DNA of 64,000 nt, from positions 3,648,182-3,712,181 of the forward strand of contig NC_087384.1 in assembly GCF_963675165.1 (NCBI RefSeq), read 5' to 3'. A program made the translations under genes and the position numbers. How positions within the stretch are numbered: the stretch's first letter is position 1; each line of letters opens with the position of its first letter. This DNA comes from Halichondria panicea. Lineage: Eukaryota > Porifera > Demospongiae > Suberitida > Halichondriidae. Positions 31,900-42,589 of this stretch are shown here, one piece after another. The notes below the pieces were generated by a model. The model was not told the DNA's origin. It saw only the letters and a program-made list of their open reading frames with translations, and ran no database searches.

Positions 31900-33110
31900 G
31901 AATTATCTGTCACGCACACCAAGTATAGTAGTATACAAACTCACCAATGATTTTACAAGAGCATAAAATATACGCTCTTGCTACGCATACTGGGTTATCC
32001 ACACAGTATACAAACTCACACACTCACCAATCCGTAATCAGTATATATAATGCCACACACATGCACCAGTAGTTGTATACAAACTCACCAATCTCGTCAC
32101 ACACAGTTCCTCTAACTATGCCACACCAGTAGTAGTAGTATACAAACTCACCAATCTCGTCACACACAGTTTATACGTGAATTATATATAATGCCACACC
32201 AGTAGTAGTATACAAACTCACCAATCTCTTCAGGACGCAATTACCCTCTATAGTTCAGCAGTTCCTCTAACTATACGTGAATTTTATATAATGCCACACC
32301 AGTAGTAGTAGTATACAAACTTACCAATCTCTTCCAGCACTCACACACAGTTCCAGTTCTATGTGAATTGTATATAATGCCACACACATGCATGCACCAG
32401 TAGTAGTAGTAGTAGTAGTATGCAAACACCTACAAAGCATAATTATACTCTATTTGCAGACAGTATACAAACTCTTATGTTTAGCGCGCGTGCTTGCTGG
32501 GCGTGGCCCTGAAGGAAGGCCACGCCCACACATTAGGTTGACAGATTTTCTAATTGTGTGTACAATTGTGTGTACGTACAGTACACACACACACACACAC
32601 ACACACCAAGTAGTAGTATACGAACTCACACACTGACGTCCGTTCACACGGCATAAGGGTATTTGTAAACACAAGTAACACAGGTAATCAGTATATATAA
32701 TGCCACACACATGCACCAGTAGTTGTATACAAACTCACCAATATCGTAACAGACCACGCACAGTTCCTCTAACTATACGTGAACTATATATAATGCCACA
32801 CCAGTAGTATAGTAGTATACAAACTCACCAATCTCTTCCAGGACTCACACACAGTTCCAGTTCTACGTGAATTGTACATAATGCCACACACATGCATGCA
32901 CCAGTAGGATATAGTAGTAGTATGCAAACTCAGTTTCAAACAGATCCACCTATAAAGCATAATTATACTCTATTTGCAGACAGTATACAAACTCTTATGT
33001 TTAGCGCGCGTGCTTGCTGGGGGGAAGGCCACGCCCACACATTAGGTTGACAGATTTTCTAATTGTGTGTACTACTTGGTGTACTACTTGGTGTGTGTGT
33101 GTGTACGTAC
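31900..33110. repeat. Tandem array upstream of the SET gene, with embedded donors
   Basis: About eight copies of ACACCAGTAGTAGTAGTA...TACAAACTCACCAATCTC...ACACACAGTTCC occur (near 31940, 32020, 32085, 32150, 32217, 32320, 32737, 32825). On the minus strand each carries GAGATTG/GTGAGTTTGTAT, a good splice-donor context, preceded by a GGAACTGTGTGTG segment and sometimes a TAG acceptor. A larger block (about 32429-32575) recurs at 32950-33075. It includes GCATAATTATACTCTATTTG and the hairpin GGGCGTGGCC..GGCCACGCCC. Possibly duplicated 5' untranslated exons of the SET gene, or plain repeats. Confidence 0.75.
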
Positions 33111-34270
33111 ACACACACACACCTAGTAGTATACGAACTCACACACTGACGTACTGACATCCGTTCTATACACGTTCACAGTGCGCGCACACTGTGAACG
33201 CACAAGGGAAGGGACATAAGTAGTAGTAGTCACTGAATTATAATCTCTCTGCCTATACAACAGTCTAGCTCACACACTGTGGCGTTTCTAGAAATATCAG
33301 TAGGAGGGTGCTCAGGTCGCGCGATAGCGCTAAATTTTTGGGTCCTGCCCACGCACTGGAAGCCGCCACACCCATGCTTTACTGCGCATAATTACAAAGG
33401 CATTGCCTAACTGACTCATGTATTATATCAATATCTACTATACAACTATACACAGTGTATGTGTATATAGAAATAGAAATAGTCTGTGTGATCGTAATGC
33501 TGTCTTCATTCATTCTCTTCAGACCACTGAAAGACCTCTCTGCTGAGCAGCACAATAATTATACTATCACGAAGAAAATCTGTATTGAAACCATCTTCTA
33601 CCTGGTATTTTATAGTGTGATCATAGAGTGTGATCATAAAGTGTGATCAAGTTTCTGCTGATCAAGTTTCTGCTGGTGATGTTGGCTGAATATATAGTGA
33701 GAAACTTCTCTTGTACTATTATGTAGCATGCACTATTATGTAGCATGCATTATAATAAGTCACAGTACGCATGCCCAGGAAACTTAGGTGTGGTCTGACT
33801 CTCCAATCAGTATAAAAACTCTGCTCTAGCTAGCTCAAGCTCAGTTGTGTTAAGCTTAGGGGACTGTATATTCTCACACACACACACACACACACACTAC
33901 TTTTACAAGAGAAATATATATTCTCTTTGCCACGCACACACGGGCTAAAGATGCATTGAACTTAATTTGCACGGGTTGATCAATTGCACGGGTTGATCAA
34001 TTCGATAATCGCAAAACTTAAATTTCTCACACGAGGAACTCGATATGGCTCTTTTGGGACAAATTTCAAATTTCGGCCGGCCTGCACTAATCGTAGCGAT
34101 GGTGTGGTGGTTCAATCTCGACACGTAGTGGCAGAGAGGAAGAACAGTTTATCCATTTTGCGTATCAAATACACATACACACATACATAACATACATAAC
34201 ACACGCACGCACTAAAAATACTTGTGTGTATTTGCGTATGTATTTCTTGTATGTATGTATGTATGTTATG
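33111..34270. other. No supported gene; hairpin and CA run
   Basis: Hairpin GTTCACAGTG..CACTGTGAAC at about 33176-33201. (CA)n at about 33877-33899. A 17-bp perfect duplication, TTGCACGGGTTGATCAA, at 33967-33983 and 33984-34000. Three GTGTGATCATA copies near 33615-33650. Frames show no domain. Confidence 0.6.
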
Positions 34271-34450
34271 TATGTATGTATGTATCCATACGTCATGGAC
34301 CGGCACAATGATTTGCTTTTGGGACTCATGATCCTTGCCGACTTCCACCGTTGCAATTTTGTCGGTATGTATCCATACGTCATGGACCGGCACAATGATT
34401 TGCTTTTGGGACCTTAAATCTACCGACTTCCACCAAGTGGAAACTATCTT
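34271..34450. repeat. Direct repeat of about 100 bp after a GTAT run
   Basis: GTATGTATCCATACGTCATG then GACCGGCACAATGATTTGCT then TTTGGGAC occurs at about 34276-34330 and again at 34371-34412. A CCGACTTCCACC segment also recurs at 34338 and 34423. A (GTAT)n tract precedes it. Confidence 0.85.
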
Positions 34451-35060
34451 ACATTGGACGTATTCTTACATTGGACGTATTTGGCCAAACAATGTAGCAG
34501 AAATTGCTGAAATAGATGAAGCCGAAGTCACTGCTGACAACCTAATCTCTGCACAGTTCTTATAATGGTACTGTCAGTTACGCGACCTTGATAACTACCA
34601 GTGCGAATGTAAAATGCTTCTACTACGTATACTAAATTAATAACCTTGAATTTAAATACAACATATTTCTTTTAATTCGTAAAACAAGCATGTTTTCTTA
34701 CGCTCGCCCCACAATGTTCTACATTCTCCTAGTAGGTATTGTGCATTTGTGCATTTACGTATTGTCCATTTTTACACATCGAGAAATCCACACGCAAATA
34801 CACGCAAATACCAATTTTTGTGTATGAATTTCATGATGCGTACTCCTGCTAAAAATAATACAGGTACGCTTACCTGTACGCACAACGCGAGCGGATACAC
34901 GGCAACAAGCACGCACCCACTAACTGAACTATGCTGCCACCGGTAGAGTCCCTGGGTTCCCTGGGTTCCGAAAGACTGACTGCTACCCTCAAGCACCTCA
35001 AAGAGGTTAGTACATGGAAACAGTGAAACAGGGACATTGGACATTGCTCCACCTCAAAGA
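34451..35060. other. No recognisable gene
   Basis: Short duplications (ATTCTTACATTGGACGTATT near 34447-34482; CCCTGGGTTCC near 34950-34970). Coding-like frames on both strands have no recognisable motif. Confidence 0.45.
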
Positions 35061-35609
35061 GATTAGTTGCAATAGATTAGTTGCAATGGGCCCTCCAACA
35101 ATGGGCCCTCCAACAAGAACTGTCGATCTCAACAATTGTAGCCTGCTCCAATATGGCAGAGCCTGTCACATAGGGATTATAGTGCTGTTAGTCTTGTGGT
35201 GTTCTTTAAAAAGCAAATACGTAACCGCCATGCCATGGCTAGCATATGAAATAGGGCATAATGTTCACAGTCATCAGGAACGAGGTCTCCAATCAATAGA
35301 GGAAGGAAAGTAGCCAGTGTCCACATCTTTGTTGCAGATTGTCGAACCTTTTTAACAATGTCAGCTGATTCCGTGTACACAACCCTAAGTCAAATCGTTT
35401 TAAGCGATCATTATTGTAATATGCTTCGAAGGAAAGTTACGTAAGGTACTACAGCGAATGGTCTTGTTTAAGCTGTGATCTTTATGCTTCTGCTTTGTTT
35501 GTCGCTCATATTCTATAAAAGAACGCTTAGCGAAAAACATTGACTCCTTGAAACCACCAAGTGCCTCAGCAAGCAGACCGACCTCTTTGATTGAGACTTT
35601 CGTTTTCAT
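35061..35609 (-). pseudogene. Repeat-family (transposon-derived) hypothetical fragment
   Basis: 35380-35177 reads QSATKMWTLATFLPLLIGDL then VPDDCEHYALFHMLAMAWRL. 35609-35400 reads MKTKVSIKEVGLLAEALGGF. The signature A-x-x-M-W-x-x-x-x-x-L-P-L-x-I-G-D-x-V-P-x-x-x-E-H-x-x-L-F occurs in an uncharacterised transposon-associated protein family that I associate with sponges and cnidarians. The pieces are separated by a stop and contain no conserved downstream part, so this is a relic. Confidence 0.5.
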
Positions 35610-36228
35610 ACAACAAATGGCTCAAGAAACAAGTTCAAACCATGGCTTCCGCTACAAATATACTTTAACGAACCGATCCTAACGGTTCAATTTTATAATT
35701 CAGGTATGATAATAATGACCAACCAAAATTACGTGAAAGTACGTATAATAATTATGTGTAGATCAGAGGGCAGAAGACAAAGGTGACAAGCTAAGAGCTC
35801 AGCAAGTATCAAGTTTGCCATTGGGAAGTGTGCCATTGGGTTGAAAAGGGTGTTGCCATTCTCTACTCACATGATCCCATTACCGGAAAAGAACAAGAAT
35901 TCCACGAGAGAGAAGATTTTGCACACATTATGAAGTTGCACACATTATGAAGGTGTTTTTTTACAGTATGTTCACCAGCTCGAGTTTTATTTAATATACA
36001 ATCAGGGTTGAAAGATTTCATGAGTCTGGACCAGCATTGACAGTCCAAGATGCAGAAAATCTTTTCTCCCCTCAGAGAAAAAATAAATATCAGGAATAAT
36101 CTCATTTTAGATGAGCTGATATCAGCCTTGGTATACAGCCCTTGGTATACAGCCCAGTACGACTTCAGCTTGATGGAAGTTACAAGGTAACCTATAAAGT
36201 TTACTGTTGATGTGAATTGAAAAATATG
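35610..36228. other. No recognisable gene
   Basis: 17-bp perfect duplication, TTGCACACATTATGAAG, at 35919-35935 and 35936-35952. CCTTGGTATACAGC duplicated near 36128-36155. No domain seen. Confidence 0.5.
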
Positions 36229-37475
36229 ACAGGGCCAATGAAAACAGACCTTAACGCGGCAATAATTAAATTAAGCTATAGGCCGATTTAGTAGAAATGA
36301 AAGACATGGGCAAACATTTTTTTTTCACAGGTGCTAACTTCAACCCTTCCTCTACCTACCTGTAAAAATTTGGGTCTCTACGAAGCTTTAAACAGGTCAA
36401 GCGCGGACGTTGAAGAAACTCACCGAACGTTCATTTTTTACAATGAAATTTACTGTCTACGTGAGGGGAAATTCCCCTATTATTGTTAATTATTTTTAAC
36501 AAATAAAGATGACAACTTGTACAGGACTGTTTCATCAGCCCAGTACTTACAATCATCAAGAGGAGCCAGGTATATTATAGCTCCACTTAGATTAGAAAGA
36601 GCAGCTATCTAGCTAGCTAGCTTGGCGTAGATCCACTCTTGTTTCTTTAGATGTACGTATCCCGTGCCACGTGTCCTCATAAACACTCCATAACTATCAT
36701 AACTATCATGTCATGTCACTTACATTCTAGCCAATAGACTAGCGTTTCTTAGGCCTCCGACACCTACCACTACCTTGGGGAACCATCAATATAAATGTTA
36801 TACGGCCCATCAGGCCTGTTACTACTAAGCACAATGGCAGTGATACCAGTACTAAATTAAAGGAGGAAAGCTTCTTATAAGGCTACTAATAAGTTGGATC
36901 AAGCCTTAGATCGATACGGACGAATACTAAGTGAAAGACTACCTATAATAGATCACTGAGGCTTCCTTTAAGCTGTATGAAGGACAGATCTGTAGGCTCC
37001 ATACAAGTGAGGGATCTTTTATAAGACTGATACATTACACAGATAATAAGTACAAGCTTATAACAAGACATGAGAGCTTACCATTCGAGCGACGGGAGTC
37101 TTTGTCTCTTTATTTCTTGTCTCTTTATTTCTTCGAAGATCCTTCCTAGGTGCCAAGCAATCCAGCTACATAGCTATACTAGCTAGTCCTAGAACGCCTA
37201 GCCTTCATCTAACTAACTTGTCTTCTCCAGAACATCTTTTACTAAGCTTTATGAGTGCCCGGAAGCCAATAATTGAACTTCAATTATCGAACGTCATTTA
37301 CTCAAGAAGGCGTTGCAATACCTTTGTAGCGTTCCCTCGAACATATCTCCGGAAAGAAAGTAGCCAGGAGGTCGATCTTGGTATCATTTTGAAGCTTAAA
37401 GGACGCCCTATCCGATTCAACAATAAAAACTGATTCAAAAATGTCCGCGTTAAGGTCTGTTTTCATTGGCCCTGT
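36229..37475. mobile_element. Element bounded by perfect 31-bp inverted repeats
   Basis: 36229-36259 (starting ACAGGGCCAATGAAAACAGA) is the exact reverse complement of 37445-37475. The matched sequence starts abruptly at ACAGGG on both outer sides, where flanks diverge. The interior (about 1.2 kb) has no recognisable transposase; the frame 37218-37433 is unassigned. Directly outside the right end is a transposon-derived coding fragment, so the element may have inserted into it or be part of it. Confidence 0.7.
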
Positions 37476-37860
37476 TCTAAGTGGCAATTTTTCCACACAG
37501 GAAGTCCTAGGATTCACCAGGGAGATTGTGTATGCCCTCACCACAGGAATCGAAAGTGTTGAATGAAAAAGACGAGAGTACGCCCAAACTGGAAGGAATC
37601 CCCGCTCAAGCACTACTGATGATGTTGAGTGCATGTTCTCAATCATGAGAGATTTGACAGGAAAGCACCTTACGGCAAGCGAGGTACACCTGGAGGAAGG
37701 TGTGCATCAAGTTTGACGACCCAACTCTGGGCTTCTCTGGGCTTTTCTTCATCACATGACCGCCGAGGAAGAAACGTGTTCGAAGAAAAGAACAACCAGC
37801 TCACCTTATGTATGGAAGAGCAACACTCCCTGAATCTGGTGCTTGGATGACCTTCCATAA
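37476..37860 (+). pseudogene. Transposon-derived hypothetical, C-terminal part
   Basis: TREIVYALTTGIESVE (37520-37566), then in another frame YAQTGRNP and then SSTTDDVECMFSIMRDLTGK followed by HLTASEV (37612-37690). The T-D-D-V-E-x-M-F-S-I-M-R-D-x-x-G-x-x-x-T block is typical of an uncharacterised transposase-like family in sponges and cnidarians that continues with W-R-K..EF.KR.DP.LPF. That continuation is not in frame here. A relic. Confidence 0.5.
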
Positions 37861-37991
37861 TTTCAACATCACCCTCAATAAACTCCACTCCACTCCAACA
37901 TTATACTTCTTATTGTGTTCAATTAAAGCAATAATTTATATGAAAATCAAATTATAATTATATATACAACACAACAAGGGATTAAAAAGAT

Positions 37992-38390
37992 TCATGAACG
38001 CATAATAAATATATTAAAGTTCAATAACCAGTTATCTTGTACTTGCTCTCCAGTCAGTAACATAAGATATCCAGGCGAACTGCCACTATCCATTACATTG
38101 TGGAACAATTCACTAACGACATATCCTCCATTTTCTATCCAACTGACATTAGAAGCTTGTGCATCTCTAGGGTTTAGAGGTTCCTTGAACAGGGATTGTA
38201 TGTCCAAGCCGTCGCACATCCTGAGCTGATCGAAGACACTTAAATTTTAGTCTGTGACATCTCTGTGACATCTCTGTGTTAATGCTCAGTGGTAGTGAGC
38301 ACTGTACCACTGTCAATGTTAGGGTCACTGTCACTGCCATTGCCATTGCTGCCTTCATCCTCACTGATACTGTCGCATAGGGTTAGGTCC
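37992..38390 (-). other. Unassigned minus-strand coding-like pieces
   Basis: 38219-37992 reads NPRDAQASNVSWIENGGYVV then SELFHNVMDSGSSPGYLMLL. 38380-38283 reads LCDSISEDEGSNGNGSDSDP then NIDSGTVLTTTEH and stop. The second is an acidic Ser/Asn stretch of the sort found at the N-terminus of transposase-like proteins. No family recognised. Confidence 0.3.
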
Positions 38391-39774
38391 AGTAGCCATA
38401 TATAACTGTAGGGTTTCTGTCACACTGCTGAGTCAGCATTATTTGTGCTGACTCCAGCATTATTTGTGCTGAATCAGCATAAAACGTAAATCAGCATAAA
38501 ACATAAAAGCAATTTGGCCTGGAATGTCATTAAAAGGTCAAAGTTCAAGACCTCCTCTGGAGCTTGTGTGTTTCACCAACTACATGTTGAACAGCTGAAT
38601 TTTTTTCAAGTTTAAAATATAAAGCGCAGCCTTCTTTTTTTGCAGCTCTTTGTCAGTTCCAAGTAGGTGTGTTCTAACTCGATATAACTCGATATTCGGT
38701 ATAGTGTAGGTATAAGTGTGCTTTCTCAGGGGCATTAAGCATTAAGGACTGTTCAAATTAAAATTACAAGGAATTTTGTTATAATGATATTCATACACAA
38801 GTGTCATCGCATTGGAATGTTTATCACGTGCGTGGGTGGAAAACATCTGCAATTACTAGTGGGGGTGGAGCTTCCGTCACATGACACTGTACTTCGCTTT
38901 CTGAAGTTGACCGTAGCTAGTTGATCGTGTAAAACCCTGAAAAACTATTTGTTGTAAGCTACCTAGTAGTTATTAAAGGCCTTAACTAAGACTATTAGAT
39001 AGTAGAGAACTTGTTTCCTGCTGCGCAAGACAGAGTGCAACCAAACAAGAATGTTAGGAGGAGATCTCGGGGACAATTCAGGTAAATCTTAGCATGTTGT
39101 TTGTGTAGACCATGATTACCTATGAATCTGCTTTTGCGCAGCAGGATTTCATCAGTATATGATATGTACATCAGGATTCCAAGAAAAGATAGGATCTAAC
39201 TAAGCTGGAACAAATGGTTTTTTTATAATTTAGTTTTACAAGGAAATTTCATGTTAATTGGTCACATGATCTTTTTTTCATTAAGGAAACTTAAATTATT
39301 ATGACAAAACAAAATGTGCAATTACTATGTTTAATATTGAATACTTTTTGATATATGTGACGTTGGCTGTTCTTGATTCTGGACGTGCCTTAATACACCT
39401 GAGTTTTCAACTGACTGCTAGTAACTGCTAGTACATCTCTGTACACATGAGAAGATTGTACACATGAGAAGAACACTTTGCGTATTCAGTTGTGCATCCA
39501 TCAATTTTACACACAGCATGAAAATCTTCATCTTCACTGTCTTCATCTAGTCTTCTACCTGGGTTGCACATCGAGCAATCATAGCAGCTAATTGTAGCAC
39601 TACTGCTTCATGGTTGATCCAAGGTCATTATTTACAGCCCATAGAGCATCACCTGATTCTATGCATGCAGCTGAGCCAGATAAAGGAGGGAGGAGCTGCA
39701 CATGGAAATTCGGCGCTAAGCAAGCTAGATACCTCTTGAGCAGTGAAACTATACTTTCTAAGCACTTAAAAGAT
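38391..39774. other. No supported gene; one possible first exon
   Basis: ATG at 39051 gives MLGGDLGDNS with a CAG/GTAAAT donor. No continuation recognised. Repeats of AGCATTATTTGTGCTGA (about 38436-38470) and TGTACACATGAGAAGA (39440-39472, period 17). Confidence 0.35.
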
Positions 39775-40640
39775 GTCAATATTTGAGGAACCATTTGCAG
39801 AGTGGGACTACTTCCAGCCAAAGATACCTGAAGCAGTTTGTGAAAGTTTTAAAGGTAAGCAATAACGTACCAAACTTAGATAGCCACTAGCCACTGAGAA
39901 ATGACCACTATAACCCTAACCGTACTCGTTTTACATTGGTCACTTTGTCATAATACACTTTGTCATATGCAACAGATGAACTTATTGATGGCGCTGCATT
40001 CATGGAGTTAAGCGAAAGCGATGTGAAGTCACTAGTGAAACCACTTCTAGATTGATAAGTAGCAAAGCCAATCCCAAGGTAAAAACATGTTAAACTATCT
40101 ACGTCAAAGGACGTGTCAGACATATCCACTTCTTCTAGAAGAGACTTTGCAATACCGCGAAACCGGCTCTGGATTCAGAGCTGCGAAGCGAGATTGTAAG
40201 AGATTTAGTTACACACATGTACTTTTTTGTGGGAAAGCCTACTTCCCACTAAGTTTCCCGCAAACTCGTTGCCAACTACACATTTATGAAGGACTCAGGA
40301 ATAGATCCCTGTGTAAGTTATGTTGTATTTAACATTTGGTTTTCAGTGTACAATTGTTGTAGGGATCGCACAAAATGGTGTACAATAAAGAAAGCGATCC
40401 ACAGATGATAGTGAAGATGATAGTGAGCATCCTAAAAAACGTGGCCGCCCGAAGAAGCTTAGTAAACTTGGAAATAGATATCCTATTTTCAATGTTGATG
40501 CGGTAGCGAAGATGAAAGGATGGCACTTGATAGAGAAATGGAGAAATGGAGAAGGAAAAACCAAGAGAAGACGTTCTACCAGAAAGGACGTTCTACCAGA
40601 AAGGACATGTTACATAATCAAAAGTCGGTTACATTGATGC
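39775..40640 (+). pseudogene. SAM-like / AT-hook protein relic
   Basis: Exon 1 (39775-39853) reads MSIFEEPFAEWDYFQPKIPE then AVCESFK, with a GTAAGC donor. Exon 2 (39976-40078) reads DELIDGAAFMELSESDVKSL then VKPLLD. F-x-x-x-x-I-D-G-x-A-F-x-x-L-x-E-x-D-V is the core of SAM-type protein interaction domains. Exon 3 (about 40168-40318) reads LRSEIVRDLVTHMYFFVGKP and, after a frame change, KLVANYTFMKDSGIDPC. Exon 4 (about 40396-40570) reads STDDSEDDSEHPKKRGRPKK then LSKLGNRYP; KKRGRPKK is an AT-hook, which binds AT-rich DNA. ALDREMEKWRRKNQEKTF follows in another frame. A stop after PLLD and the frame changes indicate a decayed copy. I associate the arrangement with an uncharacterised sponge/cnidarian family. 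Confidence 0.55.
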
Positions 40641-40678
40641 TCTAAAGACGCTTTCTGTGGTAGCCTGTGCATGTAATA

Positions 40679-41262
40679 CAATAGTCCTATTCGTTTAAGA
40701 GCTTGGAATTTTGATTGCTATTTGAACGCTACTTCCTGTATAGCTTCCGCAGTAAAATTGTACTGAGCTGGCACGCCCTTTTACATTGAAGTCATTGTAA
40801 AATCAATGCGTTTTTTTGCAGCCTCTGCATTCTGCAATGCATACGCTATTATGGTTTTTGTCCCAGAGAGTTTTTGTCAACTGTCAGTGAGCTAGCTGGT
40901 CTTGAAGACACCTACTATACACACAGTAAGTGCAGGTAGTCTAATGCTCAAGGATGATGGAACATCTTATATAGTGTAGAGGAGACGTTCCACCATCTTG
41001 GAGCATTAGTTTACCTCTTAGAGCTAGCTCACTGGTAGTTGACACAACACTTTCTGGGACAAAAACCATTTACTTCAATATTTCACAAACTTCCTTTATT
41101 TAGAATAGCGCATGCATTGCAGAATGCAGAGGCTGCTCAATGACTTCAATGTAAAAGGGTGTGCCAGCTCAGCACAATTTTACTGCGGAAGCTATACAGG
41201 AAGTAGTTAGTGGGTGTTCAAAAATTCCAGGCTCTTAAACGAATAGGAGAATAGGACTATTG
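40679..41262. mobile_element. Long-armed hairpin (foldback) element
   Basis: CAATAGTCCTATTCGTTTAA at 40679 pairs with the end at 41262. Arms of about 250 bases continue through AGCTTCCGCAGTAAAATTGT (left), CCTTTTACATTGAAGTCATT, GCCTCTGCATTCTGCAATGC, TTTTTGTCCCAGA and GAGCTAGCT, each with its reverse complement on the right in mirrored order. The loop (about 40925-41010) contains CTAATGCTC/GAGCATTAG. No coding region. Transcription would give a long hairpin RNA. Confidence 0.85.
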
Positions 41263-41559
41263 TTATGTGCATGTGCATGTTGTAGATTTGTAGATTGAAC
41301 AAGAATTGGATCTGGTCCTCTGCAAACAGTATTCTGTACATCGCTCATACGGAAGTGGGCACCTGCCACCTTTGAAAAATTAACATCAAGGATATCATAG
41401 AACAAGGTGTACGAATTCATTGTTGATGATGTAAGCAAGGTGATGATGTAAGCAAATGTGCCCTTAAACTTCTGTACTACCTCCAGTGTGTACAACCCAA
41501 GAAAAAGGCCACAGCTCAACTAGCATGTGTGTACGAATGCGTGTTGTGTACGAATGCGT

Positions 41560-41680
41560 GTGTGTGTTGGTATACACACACACATACACACATACATACA
41601 CACACACACACACGCATACACACACACACGCATTCGTACATACACGCATTCATACACTCGCACAGCACACACGTACATCA
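41560..41680. repeat. CA/TA microsatellite
   Basis: ACACACATAC-type repeats with CGCATTCGTACA interruptions. Confidence 0.95.
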
Positions 41681-41939
41681 TTCAAAAGTTTTTAACCTTG
41701 TGATGACTGATGATCCAGAAGTTGTTGCGTTAATGCCTGTACCTCAGCGAGACTACTACGTCTACTATGGGAGTTAGGCTCTGTCATAAGCTAACAAGAG
41801 ACCATATATGGTTAGGACCCCGCACGCGCATGCGAGTGTACTTGGCGGCACAGGTAAGTCGGTATGCGTTGTTGTACCATTAATTATTAATGATAATTGT
41901 ATGTACGTAATGAGTGAGAGCGTGGCTAGTTGCCTTGAG

Positions 41940-42589
41940 TATATGGATCGTGTTGGTACAGAACAAACTCGGCTTTTTATCAGAATAGTGGAATATCAGA
42001 ATAGTGGAATAGTGGACCGGTTCTTCGACTATTTGAATGTAAAAAGATGGCTGGGGCTGGCTGGAAGCGTAAAGAGAGCAGGGCACCATACAAGGACTCA
42101 AAGGATGAACGGTTGAAGGTATAGAGAACACAATGTTTATAAGTGATTGTTACCTAAAGTTTCCTATTCAGTGGCTTTCTGGAGATTTTGTGCAGTACTT
42201 GGATGAATGGGATCAGGAGATTGCTAGCAAATCCCAACTGAGAGCCAGTGAAAAGCAGAGACTTGGTTTGAGCGTGTCAACAAAAGAAGGACTGAGATTG
42301 ATAGGTTAGTTAATTAGAAAACTGCACTGTCCGGTACAAAATATTTAGATGTGGTTCTTTTTCCTAACAGTGAAATCTTTTACTGAGCTGGCACCAAAGC
42401 TGCTTGCACTACCTGGAGCTGACTATCTCTTGAGTGAAGTGTTTTCGCAGGACCCTTTGGAACGCTACTTTTCTAAACAGCGACATCGAGGCGGTAGCAA
42501 CGAAAATCCTCTAGCATCCCAAGTGCCGTTTAATGCCTCGGTGCGCATGAGGTATACGGTTGTGTGTCTGTGTGTGTGTGTAGACTTCT
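41940..42589 (+). pseudogene. THAP9/P-element-type transposase, C-terminal exons
   Basis: Three exon-like parts are present. 41950-42111 has DRFFDYLNVK and, after a frame change, MAGAGWKRKESRAPYKDSKD. 42172-42304 has WLSGDFVQYLDEWDQEIASK then LGLSVSTKEGLRLI. 42371-42589 has VKSFTELAPKLLALPGADYL then LSEVFSQDPLERYFSKQRHR and GGSNENP. The FSQDPLExxFxxQRxRGGxNxNP block is characteristic of the C-terminal part of P-element/THAP9-related transposases. The intron 42305-42370 has GT..AG borders. The catalytic core and THAP finger are not in this stretch. The frame slip near 42035, next to a 16-bp duplication of ATCAGAATAGTGGAAT, suggests a decayed copy. Confidence 0.7.

Noticed and set aside
34060-34130. 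tRNA-like stretch (TGGTTCAATCTCGACAC)
   Set aside because: No acceptor stem, no anticodon arm, and the T-loop does not fit a cloverleaf.
37302-37646. 114-codon minus-strand frame
   Set aside because: Covers the right inverted repeat of the 36.2-37.5 kb element and the antisense of the transposon-derived fragment; no motif.
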